Shown in pieces: positions 17,102 through 25,083 of a DNA stretch of 64,000 nucleotides. The translations under genes were made by a program, and so were the position numbers. Location of the stretch: the NCBI GenBank assembly GCA_017744365.1, contig JAGIBL010000002.1, positions 62,001-126,000 of the forward strand, written 5' to 3'. Origin of the DNA: Nocardioidaceae bacterium (GTDB lineage Bacteria > Actinomycetota > Actinomycetes > Propionibacteriales > Nocardioidaceae). Below the pieces are notes generated by a model. It searched no databases. It was given only the letters and a program-made list of their open reading frames with translations, and had not been told where the DNA came from. Position 1 is the first letter of the stretch, and each line of letters starts with the position of its first letter.

Positions 17102-18470
17102 CCGCCCGGCCGCGCCGGCGCTGCTGCTGCGCAACGCGGCGCACGCCTGGGTGGGCCCGGCCGGAGCGCGCACGCTGGTCCACGACACCGACGTCCTGCT
17201 CGAGGGCGGCACCGTGGCCTCGATCGGCCGCGGGCTCGAGGGTGGGGACGCCCGCGTCGTCGACGCCACCGGCTGGCTGGTCCTGCCCGGGCTCGTGAAC
17301 GCCCACCACCATCTCTCCCAGCAGCTGCTCCGGGCGGCCGCCCCCAGCGCCGGCGTGGTCGGCTGGCTCGCGGCGCACTACCCGACCTGGGCGCGGCTCG
17401 ACGCCGAGGCGGCCGGGTGGGGCGCCCGCGTCGGCCTCGCCGAGCTCGTGCTGAGCGGCGTCACCACCGTCGCCGACCTCACCTACTTCTACCCGCGCGG
17501 CCACGCCGACATCTTCGACGCGCAGGTCCAGGCGGCCCGCGACATCGGGTGCCGGCTGCTCGCCGTCCGCGGCGGGCTGGCCGACGTCGGCGAGGCGGTC
17601 CGCGCGATCGCCGGCGACGAGGTGGAGCGGGCGATCGAGCCCGCGGAGGTGCTGCTCGCCGAGGTCGAGCGTGCGGTCACGACCTACCACGACCCGGCCC
17701 CGGATGCGCTGGTCAAGGTCGGCGCCGGCCTCACCGAGCCGCTGTGGGACCGACCCGGCACGATGCGCGCGCTGGCCGCGCTGGCGGCGTCGTACGACGT
17801 GCGGCTGCACACCCACCTGCACCCGCGACCGGCGGACCGCACCGCGGCCGGCGGCGACGTCGTGGACGCGCTGCGCGAGCTCGGCTGGTGGCACGACCGC
17901 ACCTGGGTGGCGCACGGGACCGCGCTCGATGTGCGCGAGATCGACGCGATGGCGGCCGACGGCGTCGGACTGGCCACCTGCCCGTCCTCGAACGCCCGCC
18001 TGGCGACGCCGATCGCGCCGGCCTGGGAGCTGCACCGCGCCGGCGGCATCGTGGCCGTCGGCGTCGACGGTGCCGCGTCCAACGACGGCGGTCACCTGGT
18101 CGCGGAGGCCCGGCTGGCCTGGCAGGTGCAGCGCATCCGGGCCTCGGCGGACCCGGCCGAGATCGCCCTCATCACCCCGGAGGTGGTGCTGGACTGGGCG
18201 ACGGTCGGCGGCGCGCGGGCGCTGGGCTGGGACGGTCTCGGTGTCCTCGAACCCGGCGGGCCGGGCGACCTGGCCTGCTTCGACCTGCGCGCCCTCGAGT
18301 ACGCCGGCACCGACGACCCGCTCGCCGCGCTGCTGCTGTGCGGCACTGGCCGCCGAGCCAGCTTCGTCACCGTGGCCGGACGGCCCGTGGTCGAGGACGG
18401 TCGGCTGGCCGGGCACGACGAGGACGACCTTGCCGCAGCCGCGCGGCACCAGGCCGCGCGGCTGCTCTAG
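17085..18470 (+). CDS. TRZ/ATZ-family amidohydrolase (8-oxoguanine deaminase-like)
   Basis: Amidohydrolase of 461 residues. The metal site reads LPGLVNAHHHLSQ (H74, H76), later THLHPR, WVAHGTALD, and GVDGAASNDGGH. The NAHHHLSQ form with SNDGGH resembles 8-oxoguanine/isoguanine and hydroxyatrazine-type deaminases, which act on purine- or triazine-like rings. The TTG start (17085) was chosen because GGGAG precedes it and no better start keeps the N-terminal strand; it overlaps the preceding gene by 17 bases. It is the last gene of the plus-strand unit and converges on the hydantoinase. Confidence 0.88.
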   Translation: MSGPADRPAAPALLLRNAAHAWVGPAGARTLVHDTDVLLEGGTVASIGRGLEGGDARVVDATGWLVLPGLVNAHHHLSQQLLRAAAPSAGVVGWLAAHYPTWARLDAEAAGWGARVGLAELVLSGVTTVADLTYFYPRGHADIFDAQVQAARDIGCRLLAVRGGLADVGEAVRAIAGDEVERAIEPAEVLLAEVERAVTTYHDPAPDALVKVGAGLTEPLWDRPGTMRALAALAASYDVRLHTHLHPRPADRTAAGGDVVDALRELGWWHDRTWVAHGTALDVREIDAMAADGVGLATCPSSNARLATPIAPAWELHRAGGIVAVGVDGAASNDGGHLVAEARLAWQVQRIRASADPAEIALITPEVVLDWATVGGARALGWDGLGVLEPGGPGDLACFDLRALEYAGTDDPLAALLLCGTGRRASFVTVAGRPVVEDGRLAGHDEDDLAAAARHQAARLL

Positions 18471-18475
18471 CTCGA

Positions 18476-18496
18476 GCCCGGCTCAGCAGGCCGGGC
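18476..18496. terminator. Hairpin between convergent genes
   Basis: GCCCGGC (18476-18482) and GCCGGGC (18490-18496) form a perfect 7-base stem around a 7-base loop that contains the hydantoinase stop codon. It separates the convergent amidohydrolase and hydantoinase genes. No U-tract is present, so its strength as a terminator is uncertain. Confidence 0.45.
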
Positions 18497-19910
18497 GCGA
18501 GGCCACGTCGGCGGACAGCTTCTGCTTGAGCAGGCGCCCGCCCGGGGTGGCCTTGACGATCTGCCCGTCGTCGACGATCAGCTCGCCGCGCAGCACCGTC
18601 GCGCGGTTGCGCGCGGCCGCCTCGTAGCCCTCCCACGGGGTGTAGTCGGCCTCGTGCAGGTCCGAGAACGTCAGCGTCCGCTGGATGCCGGTCTCCAGGA
18701 TCGCCAGGTCGGCGTCGCTGCCGACCGCGATCGCGCCCTTGCGCGGGTACAGGCCCATGATGCGGGCGGCGTTCGACGAGGTCATCTCGACGAAGCGCTC
18801 CAGCGAGAGGCCGCGGCGGTGCACGCTCTCGGTGTAGGCGACCGCCATCCGCACCTCGACGCCGGCGTGCCCGCCGGTGGCGTCCAGGATCGTCTTGCCG
18901 CGCGTCTTCACGTCGAGGTCGGTGCAGACGCCGTCGGTGGCCACGGTGCTCAGCACGCCGCCGATGAGCGCGGGCCACATCTGGTCGCGGTCCTCGGCGC
19001 CCTTGAGCGAGGGGTAGGTGTGGTAGATCGCGCCGTTGGGCTGCTTGTAGTCCTCGGCGGTGTAGTAGGCGTAGTGCGGCAGGGTCTCGCCGTACACCGC
19101 CTGGCCGCGGCCGCGCGCCTCGCGGATCGCCTCGATGCCCTCGACCGCGCTCACGTGCATGAGGTAGATCGGCGCCCCCACGTGCCGTGCCAGCGAGATG
19201 ACCCGCTGGAAGGAGAGCTGCTCGGAGAGCGAGTTGTGGGCCTCGTGCATGTGGTGCAGCGCGGTGCGGCCCTCACGCTGCAGGCGCTTGTAGGCGTACA
19301 TGACGATGTCGTCGTCCTCGCCGTGGACGCAGAGCATCGCGCCCGCCGCGGCGGTCTTCTCCATGAGGCCCCAGATGTGGCCGATGTCGGTGATCTGCTT
19401 GGGCCGCGTCGGCGTGGTGTTGGTCATCCACACCTTGTAGCTGCCGTGCCCCTCGGCGACCGCGTCCGGCACCTGGTCGAGGATCTCGAACGGGATCTCG
19501 GCGTGCTTGAAGGTGCCGTGCAGCGCGAAGTCGGTGTAGGAGTAGCCGGCCCACTCCTTCGACTTGCGCTCGAAGGTCTCCTCCAGGCTCTCGCCCGGCT
19601 TCCACTCGGCGAAGTCGATCAGGGTGGTGGTGCCGCCGTACGCCGCGGCCTCGCTGACCCGGTCCGGGCCGAAGCAGCGGATGCCCGACTCCGCGGCGGT
19701 CGGCAGCACCGAGTTCGTGTGCACGTGCGGGTCGATCCCTCCCGGGACGACGACCAGGCCGGTGGCGTCGTAGCTGCGGTGCGCGTCGGCCTCGGTGAGG
19801 GTGCCGGCCTCGCGCAGCTGGACGATCTTGCCGTCGCGGATGCCGATGTCGAGGTGCTCGGCTCCGGAGGGGGTCACCACCGTGCCGTTGCGGACGATCA
19901 GGTCGAGCAT
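18483..19910 (-). CDS. Dihydropyrimidinase/hydantoinase-family amidohydrolase
   Basis: Cyclic-amide hydrolase fold of 475 residues that would open a hydantoin, dihydropyrimidine or similar ring. The metal site includes DPHVHTN (near residue 60), the probable carbamylated lysine in GSYKVWMTN, CVHGEDD and YLMHVSAVEG. The fourth block is ATDGVCT rather than the usual ATDHCPF: the aspartate ligand stays but the following His/Cys/Pro are lost, so the substrate may be unusual. GGAGGTAG lies directly before the ATG. It is the last gene of the minus-strand chain from 26,696, two bases after the acetamidase. Confidence 0.88.
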   Translation of the reverse strand: MLDLIVRNGTVVTPSGAEHLDIGIRDGKIVQLREAGTLTEADAHRSYDATGLVVVPGGIDPHVHTNSVLPTAAESGIRCFGPDRVSEAAAYGGTTTLIDFAEWKPGESLEETFERKSKEWAGYSYTDFALHGTFKHAEIPFEILDQVPDAVAEGHGSYKVWMTNTTPTRPKQITDIGHIWGLMEKTAAAGAMLCVHGEDDDIVMYAYKRLQREGRTALHHMHEAHNSLSEQLSFQRVISLARHVGAPIYLMHVSAVEGIEAIREARGRGQAVYGETLPHYAYYTAEDYKQPNGAIYHTYPSLKGAEDRDQMWPALIGGVLSTVATDGVCTDLDVKTRGKTILDATGGHAGVEVRMAVAYTESVHRRGLSLERFVEMTSSNAARIMGLYPRKGAIAVGSDADLAILETGIQRTLTFSDLHEADYTPWEGYEAAARNRATVLRGELIVDDGQIVKATPGGRLLKQKLSADVASRPAC

Positions 19911-19912
19911 GT

Positions 19913-20860
19913 CTACCTCCAGTGAGTCGGCTGCCCCTCGAGGACAGCGCGGGATCCAAGGCCCACGAGCGCCGCTGCCGAGCTGTCGCGCAGGTAGGTC
20001 GCCGGCAGGCCGGCCTTCGCCGATGCCCGGGCGTTGACGACCTGGCAGACGCCCAGGTCGGCCGCGATGCTGATGAACATCGCCGCCTCCTCGGGTGTCC
20101 AGCCGAGCGCCCAGACCAGCAGCCGCTGCAGGTCGTCGAGGGCGGTCGTCGCGGCGGCGCCGAGGTCCGGGCCGTCGCCGATCATGAGGACGCGCTCGTC
20201 GGCGGTCAGCACGACCGGGCGCGGGAACAGCGCGGGCGGCAGGTCGACGCGGTGCCAGGAGAGCGTGACCACGCCCTCGATCTCCACCGCGGTCAGCGAG
20301 GACTCGCCGTCGCCCTGGCAGGCGTGCAGGTCCCCGGCGTAGAAGGCGGCCCCGTCGACCTGGGCGGTGAGCAGGATGCTCGCGCCCGCGGTGAGGTCCT
20401 TGCAGTCGATGTTGCCGCCGTGCAGGCCGACCGTGCTGCTGTCGGGCGCCGGCCCCGGGACGCCGACGCCGATCTTGCCGACCATCGGCCGCACCGGGAC
20501 GTCGAAGCCCTCGGCGAAGCGGGCGTGCCCGTCGACGATCGGCACGATCCGCCCGGCGGTGGCGAGCGGTGCCGAGAAGCCGCCGCGTCCCGGCAGCGTG
20601 ACCATCGCGCCGCGGTCGGCGATGTCGATCGCGTGCACCTGGACCCGGACCACCTCGCCGGCGGCGACACCCTCGAAGAGCACCGGCCCGGTGACCGGGA
20701 TGGCGAGGTCGGTGTAGTCCCGCGAGCGCTCGAAGGCGCCGTCGGTCAGCAGGCTGCGCGCCTCGAGGCGGAACACCTGGCCCTCGGCGACGCCGAGCAC
20801 TGGCCGCGGATCCGCGGAGAACACCGTGTGGCTGTGCCGGTGCTCCACCGCGTCATTCAT
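19913..20860 (-). CDS. Acetamidase/formamidase family protein
   Basis: FmdA/AmdA-type amidase of 315 residues, expected to release ammonia from a small amide in the cytosol. Landmarks are GPVLFEGVAAGEVVRVQVHAI, GGNIDCKDLTAGASILL, GDLHACQGDGE and the C-terminal SIAADLGVCQVVN. The ATG at 20,860 was preferred to one at 20,905 that overlaps the isochorismatase stop: the extra 15 codons are AT-rich and contain the paired CTTCAATA boxes, and the 20,860 start sits at exactly the same distance from these boxes as in the aldolase promoter. Confidence 0.87.
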   Translation of the reverse strand: MNDAVEHRHSHTVFSADPRPVLGVAEGQVFRLEARSLLTDGAFERSRDYTDLAIPVTGPVLFEGVAAGEVVRVQVHAIDIADRGAMVTLPGRGGFSAPLATAGRIVPIVDGHARFAEGFDVPVRPMVGKIGVGVPGPAPDSSTVGLHGGNIDCKDLTAGASILLTAQVDGAAFYAGDLHACQGDGESSLTAVEIEGVVTLSWHRVDLPPALFPRPVVLTADERVLMIGDGPDLGAAATTALDDLQRLLVWALGWTPEEAAMFISIAADLGVCQVVNARASAKAGLPATYLRDSSAAALVGLGSRAVLEGQPTHWR

Positions 20861-20889
20861 ATATTGAAGGCTAGCATAGTTTATTGAAG
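20861..20889 (-). promoter_or_regulatory. Tandem CTTCAATA boxes at the acetamidase start
   Basis: On the minus strand CTTCAATA occurs at 20882-20889 and again at 20862-20869, 20 bases apart, with a conserved TGCTAGC between. The ATG begins nine bases after the second box starts, as at 13,997. TATGCT is a possible -10 element giving a leader of only a few bases. The region is strikingly AT-rich for this DNA. Confidence 0.65.
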
Positions 20890-20901
20890 TCGCGGAGGCG
20901 C

Positions 20902-21537
20902 TCATCCGGCGAGCTCGCGCACGCAGGTGCTCGTGTCGAGCACGACGCCGTGGAAGATCGCGGTGTTGCGCACGGTGGCCTCGTGCAGGTCCGGCCACGG
21001 CGAGCCGCAGGCGTCCTCGACCAGGAAGACGCCGAGGTCGCGGGCGTAGGCGTCGCGCACGGTCGCGTCCACGCAGTAGCTGGTGGTCACCCCGGTCACG
21101 ATCAGCCGGCGGATGCCGCGCATCCGCAGTCCCACCTCGAGGTTGGTGCCGTAGAACGCGGAGGCGCGGTGCTTGACCACGTGCAGGTCGTCCTCCTGGG
21201 CCAGCGGCGCCAGCTCGTCGATCAGCGCGGCGTCCCAGGTGCCCGCCAGGCAGGGCGGGTCGGCGAGCCGGGCCTGCGGGTTGTCCAGGTGGCTGCGGTC
21301 GATCGAGACGTCGCCGCGCAGGTGCTCCTGACGCGACCAGACCACGAGCAGCCCGGCTTCCCGCGCGGCTCGGACGAGCTGCTCGATCCGCGGGATGACC
21401 GCCCGGTTGGCGTCGACCGGCATCGCCCGGGCGACCGAGCCGTCCGGGTGGCAGAAGCCGTTCTGCATGTCGACGACCACCAGGGCGGTGCCGGCCAGGT
21501 CCGCGGGGAGGCGGCGCTTCTCGTCGGTCTCGGTCAT
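20902..21537 (-). CDS. Isochorismatase-family amidohydrolase
   Basis: Cysteine hydrolase of 211 residues. The triad is visible: D23 in ALVVVDMQNGF, K122 in HVVKHRASAFYGTNL, C155 in TGVTTSYCVDATVRDA. Close families include N-carbamoylsarcosine amidase, biuret hydrolase and nicotinamidase, all cutting a C-N bond in a small amide or ureide. The ATG overlaps the MmgE/PrpD stop by four bases. Next to a hydantoinase and an acetamidase, it probably hydrolyses a carbamoyl or amide intermediate after ring opening. Confidence 0.9.
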   Translation of the reverse strand: MTETDEKRRLPADLAGTALVVVDMQNGFCHPDGSVARAMPVDANRAVIPRIEQLVRAAREAGLLVVWSRQEHLRGDVSIDRSHLDNPQARLADPPCLAGTWDAALIDELAPLAQEDDLHVVKHRASAFYGTNLEVGLRMRGIRRLIVTGVTTSYCVDATVRDAYARDLGVFLVEDACGSPWPDLHEATVRNTAIFHGVVLDTSTCVRELAG

Positions 21538-22931
21538 CGCTGCTGCCTTTCGATCGGGGAGGTCGGGGTGAGGTCGCGGACGTCGTCGAGCCGGTCGCAG
21601 TCGCGGATCCGCTGCCAGAGCAGGTCGGCCTCGGCCGCGGGCATCACCGCGCCGGCCAGCTCGCCGAACTTCCGGCGTACGTCGGCGTCGCTCGCGGGGT
21701 GGTACGGGTTGCCGTACGGGTTGTCGCAGCTGCCCGTGGCCGTGGTGCCGTCGCGGAAGCGGACCAGCACCCGGGCCCGGTGCAGCTCCGGGAAGAGCCG
21801 GTCGAGCTCGGGGTCGGCCACGATCGCGACGCGCTCGGCCAGCGCGCGCACCCGGGGGTCGTCGAGGGCGGGCTGCTCGAACACCTCGGCGGCCGCATGG
21901 GCGTGCGCCAGGAACGCCGCCGTCGAGAACCGGATCGAGAACCGGGCCGAGAGCGCCGACCCGGGCGGCGGCAGGTGCGCCAGCTCGGCGGCCCGGCTGC
22001 TCACCGTCACCTCGACCGAGGCGATCTGGTCCGGGTCGACGGGCGCGGCCAGGCGCCAGGGCGCATCGCCCGGGCCCAGGCGGCCGGCCAGGGCGTCGAC
22101 CAGCGCGTCCAGGACCGGGTGGACGTGGCCGCAGGTGGAGTGGAACTTGGTGTACCCGCCGTCGACGGCCCAGTCGCTGCCGAGCCCGCGGGTCAGCTCG
22201 TCCGCGTCGACCGCGGTGCCGAGCAGCCGGCCGAAGGTCTCGTCGACCGCGCCGTCGTACGCGGTGTAGCCGGCCTCGGCCAGGCGCACCGCGAGAGCGC
22301 CCACCGAGCCGCTGGTGCTGGGCGCGGCCGCGTGCATGCTCGCCCCGGCGTAGGGCGCGCCGTACGACGTCGCCGATGCCAGCGCCACCGCCCCGTTCAT
22401 CGCGGTCAGCACGGCCTCGGCGGGCCGGCCCTCCAGCAGGGCGAGAGCGGCGGCGACGCCGGCGTGCCCGAAGTTCCCGTGGCAGTGCACCCGGTCGCGC
22501 AGCCGGACCGCCCGCTGCAGCCGGGCCTGCACCTCGTAGCCGGCGACGAACGCGGTCAGGAAGGACCGGCCCGAGCAACGCCGCGCCTGGCTGGCGGCGA
22601 GCACCGGCGGCAGCAGGTGCATCGCCGGGTGCCCGGTCGGGCGGGTGCCCTCGTCCAGCTCGGTGGAGCAGGTCAGGATCGCGTTCAGCAGCGCCGCCTC
22701 CGACCGGGTGGTCGCCGGGAAGCCGGCCGCGAGCAGGTGGGCCTCGTCGCCGTCCTGGCGGCTCGCGACCAGGCGCGCGGCGGGGCCGGTGACCGAGCCG
22801 CGCAGCGCGACGCCGACGGTGTCCGCGACGATCCGGGTCGCGCGCTGCCGCGTCGCCGCGGGCACGTCGTCGTCGCGGAGGTCCGCGACGAACGCGGCCA
22901 GGGCGGCCATGGCGTGAGCAGAGGAGAGCAT
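21534..22931 (-). CDS. MmgE/PrpD-family protein
   Basis: A 465-residue member of the MmgE/PrpD family (2-methylcitrate dehydratase-like, also cis-aconitate decarboxylase). Typical blocks are ADTVGVALRG, AALLNAILTCSTELDEG, HPAMHLLPPVLA, GYEVQARL, HCHGNFGHAGVAAA, and KFHSTCGHVHPVLDAL. The reaction is likely a dehydration or decarboxylation of a polycarboxylate or hydroxy acid, but these families are often misannotated. It overlaps the MFS gene stop by one base (TGATG), so it is in the same translational chain. Confidence 0.85.
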   Translation of the reverse strand: MLSSAHAMAALAAFVADLRDDDVPAATRQRATRIVADTVGVALRGSVTGPAARLVASRQDGDEAHLLAAGFPATTRSEAALLNAILTCSTELDEGTRPTGHPAMHLLPPVLAASQARRCSGRSFLTAFVAGYEVQARLQRAVRLRDRVHCHGNFGHAGVAAALALLEGRPAEAVLTAMNGAVALASATSYGAPYAGASMHAAAPSTSGSVGALAVRLAEAGYTAYDGAVDETFGRLLGTAVDADELTRGLGSDWAVDGGYTKFHSTCGHVHPVLDALVDALAGRLGPGDAPWRLAAPVDPDQIASVEVTVSSRAAELAHLPPPGSALSARFSIRFSTAAFLAHAHAAAEVFEQPALDDPRVRALAERVAIVADPELDRLFPELHRARVLVRFRDGTTATGSCDNPYGNPYHPASDADVRRKFGELAGAVMPAAEADLLWQRIRDCDRLDDVRDLTPTSPIERQQR

Positions 22932-24466
22932 CAGTCGAGACCTCGTGGGGTGGCCAGGTCCGGCAGCGTGGGCTGGTCGCCGAGCCGGACGTTGCGGAGG
23001 AAGACCAGGAGCACGCCCGAGACCAGGGCCAGCACGGCGAGCAGCCCGAAGAGCGGCGGCAGCGCGTCGGCGTACGCGGTGACGACCGCCGCCCGGGTCT
23101 CCTCGGGAAGGCTCTGCAGCCGCGCGGGGGTGAGCCGGTCGGCGTCGACCGGAAGGCCGGCGGCGAGGCGCTCGGCCACCCGGGCGGTGAGCAGGCTGCC
23201 CAGCCCGGCGATGCCGACGGTGGCGCCGACCTGGCGGAAGTAGGTGTTCGCCGCGGTGGCCGCGCCGACCTGGGCCTGCGGCAGCGAGTTCTGCACGACG
23301 GTCAGCAGCAGCTGCGTGGTCATGCCGAGCCCGACGCCGAAGGCACCGGCGTAGCCGCAGATCACCACGACCGAGGAGTCCTCGTCGAGCGTCGACAGCA
23401 GACCCAGGGCGAGCGCGGAGAGCACACAGCCGCTGGTCGTCACCGCGACGTACCGGCCGGTGCGGCTGGCCCGGAAGCCGGTCAGCGTGGCCACCACGAT
23501 GATCGCCACGATCATCGGCGTCACCGCCAGGCCGGCGGCCAGCTGGCCGAGGCCGCGCACCATCTGCAGGTAGACCGGCAGGTAGGTGATGACCGAGAAC
23601 ATCGCGACGCCGCCGACGAGGAGACCGGCCCCGGTGGCGAGCACGAAGTTGCGTTCGCCGACGACGTCCGGCGGCAGCACCGGGTGCCGCGCCCGCCGCT
23701 CGGAGGCCACCAGCAGCGCCGCCGCGACGACGGTGGTCAGCGCCAGCGCCGCGGTCGGCACCGACCACCACGGGTACCGGGTGCCGGCCCACGCGACCAG
23801 CAGGGTGACGGCACCGGTGGCCAGGCAGAGCGTGGTGATCCCGGCCAGGTCGAGGGTGGCGCGCGCCGCGTCCCGGGAGGCCGGTACGGCGACCACGGCG
23901 AGCCCGAGCGCGGCCAGTCCCAGCGGCACGTTGACCCAGAACGACCAGGCCCAGCCGGGTCCGCTGGTGAACCAGGCGCCGAGCAGCGGCCCGGCCACGC
24001 ACGCGACCGCCCACACGGTGCCGAGCACGCCGGCGTAGCGCGGCCGGTCGCGGACCGGCACGGCGTCGGCGAGCACGGCGTGCGAGAGCACCAGCAGGCC
24101 GCCACCACCGACGCCCTGGACCATCCGGCTGGCCACCAGCGTGCCGAGGTCGGTGGAGAGCGCCGCGGCCACCGAGGCCAGCGTGAAGGTGGTGATCGCG
24201 CCGAGGAACAGGCCGCGCCGTCCGACCACGTCGCTGAGCGAGCCGTACAGCGGCACCGACATCGTCGAGGTCAGCGTGAACGCCGACATCACCCAGCCCA
24301 GCGACGACGCGGCGTCCAGCTCGCCGGCCATCGTGGGCAGCGCGGTGGTGAGGATGGTCTGGTTGAAGGCCACCATCAGCGTCGCCAGCAGCACGCAGGC
24401 GATGAGCGCGACGTGCTGCCGGCTCGACCGCGGGGTCGCCGCTTCCCGCGGCAGGGCGACCGTCAT
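22931..24466 (-). CDS. MFS transporter, DHA2 (14-helix drug:H+ antiporter) family
   Basis: Inner-membrane transporter of 511 residues with hydrophobic segments spaced as in 14-helix EmrB/QacA proteins. The N-terminal helix has the motif FNQTILTTALPTMAGEL; motif A reads GSLSDVVGRRGLF and the next arginine region MVQGVGGGGLLVLSHAVLAD. The ATG overlaps the XRE-cupin stop by four bases. It may export the substrate or a toxic intermediate, or import an organic acid; the operon context does not decide. Confidence 0.88.
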   Translation of the reverse strand: MTVALPREAATPRSSRQHVALIACVLLATLMVAFNQTILTTALPTMAGELDAASSLGWVMSAFTLTSTMSVPLYGSLSDVVGRRGLFLGAITTFTLASVAAALSTDLGTLVASRMVQGVGGGGLLVLSHAVLADAVPVRDRPRYAGVLGTVWAVACVAGPLLGAWFTSGPGWAWSFWVNVPLGLAALGLAVVAVPASRDAARATLDLAGITTLCLATGAVTLLVAWAGTRYPWWSVPTAALALTTVVAAALLVASERRARHPVLPPDVVGERNFVLATGAGLLVGGVAMFSVITYLPVYLQMVRGLGQLAAGLAVTPMIVAIIVVATLTGFRASRTGRYVAVTTSGCVLSALALGLLSTLDEDSSVVVICGYAGAFGVGLGMTTQLLLTVVQNSLPQAQVGAATAANTYFRQVGATVGIAGLGSLLTARVAERLAAGLPVDADRLTPARLQSLPEETRAAVVTAYADALPPLFGLLAVLALVSGVLLVFLRNVRLGDQPTLPDLATPRGLD

Positions 24467-25083
24467 GAGAACGAGTAGCAGGCGGCGGTGGTCGGCGGCG
24501 TCGAGCAGCCGAGGAACACCGCGACCCGCCCGGTCGGGTTCGCGTAGGCGTGCGGCAGCGTGGAGTCGAAGGAGATCGTGTCGCCGCGCCGGACGCGGTG
24601 GGCGCGTCCGTCGAGGTACAGCTCCAGCTCGCCCTTGAGCACCAGGAACACCTCGTCGCCGGGGTGGGTCATCGGGGTGTCCTGGGTGGAGAAGTGCGGC
24701 GGCACGGTGGTCCACACGAGCCCGAGCCGCTGGTTGGTCACCGGGGTGAGCAGCTCCTGCTCGAGCCCCGGGCCCTCCCCCAGCCCGTCGGCCATCACCA
24801 GGTTCCGGCGCTCCTCGCGCCGCACGATGATCCGCTCCGGGTCGTGCTCGTCGTCGCCCTGGAAGAACGCCGAGATGGGCAGGCCCAGCGCCTGCGAGAG
24901 CCGCATCAGCGTGCTGAACGAGGGATTGCCCATGCCGCGCTCGAGCTGGCTGATCAGGCCGCTGCTCACGCCGGCGGCCTCGGCCAGCTCCTCGACGGTC
25001 ATCCGGCCGGACCGGGCCCGGCTGAGCATCCGGCCGAGCTGCGCGATCCGGGCGCCGCCGTCCACGGGCACGGACGCGCTCAC
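24463..25083 (-). CDS. XRE-family regulator with C-terminal cupin, paralogue 2
   Basis: Repressor of 206 residues similar throughout to paralogue 1 at 13264. HTH: MTVEELAEAAGVSSGLISQLERG; cupin: THPGDEVFLVLKG and STLPHAYANP; tail GCSTPPTTAACYSFS. The GTG start overlaps the ThDP-enzyme stop by four bases, so the repressor is made inside the operon it probably controls. The CTTCATT-type boxes before the genes at 28,319, 32,214 and 33,234 are its likely targets; paralogue 1 probably reads the CTTCAATA variant. Confidence 0.9.
   Translation of the reverse strand: MSASVPVDGGARIAQLGRMLSRARSGRMTVEELAEAAGVSSGLISQLERGMGNPSFSTLMRLSQALGLPISAFFQGDDEHDPERIIVRREERRNLVMADGLGEGPGLEQELLTPVTNQRLGLVWTTVPPHFSTQDTPMTHPGDEVFLVLKGELELYLDGRAHRVRRGDTISFDSTLPHAYANPTGRVAVFLGCSTPPTTAACYSFS

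Noticed and set aside
21534-24014. Extended N-terminus on the MmgE/PrpD protein
   Set aside because: The extra sequence is a frame shadow of the MFS gene; the ATG at 22,931 with a one-base overlap is the natural start.
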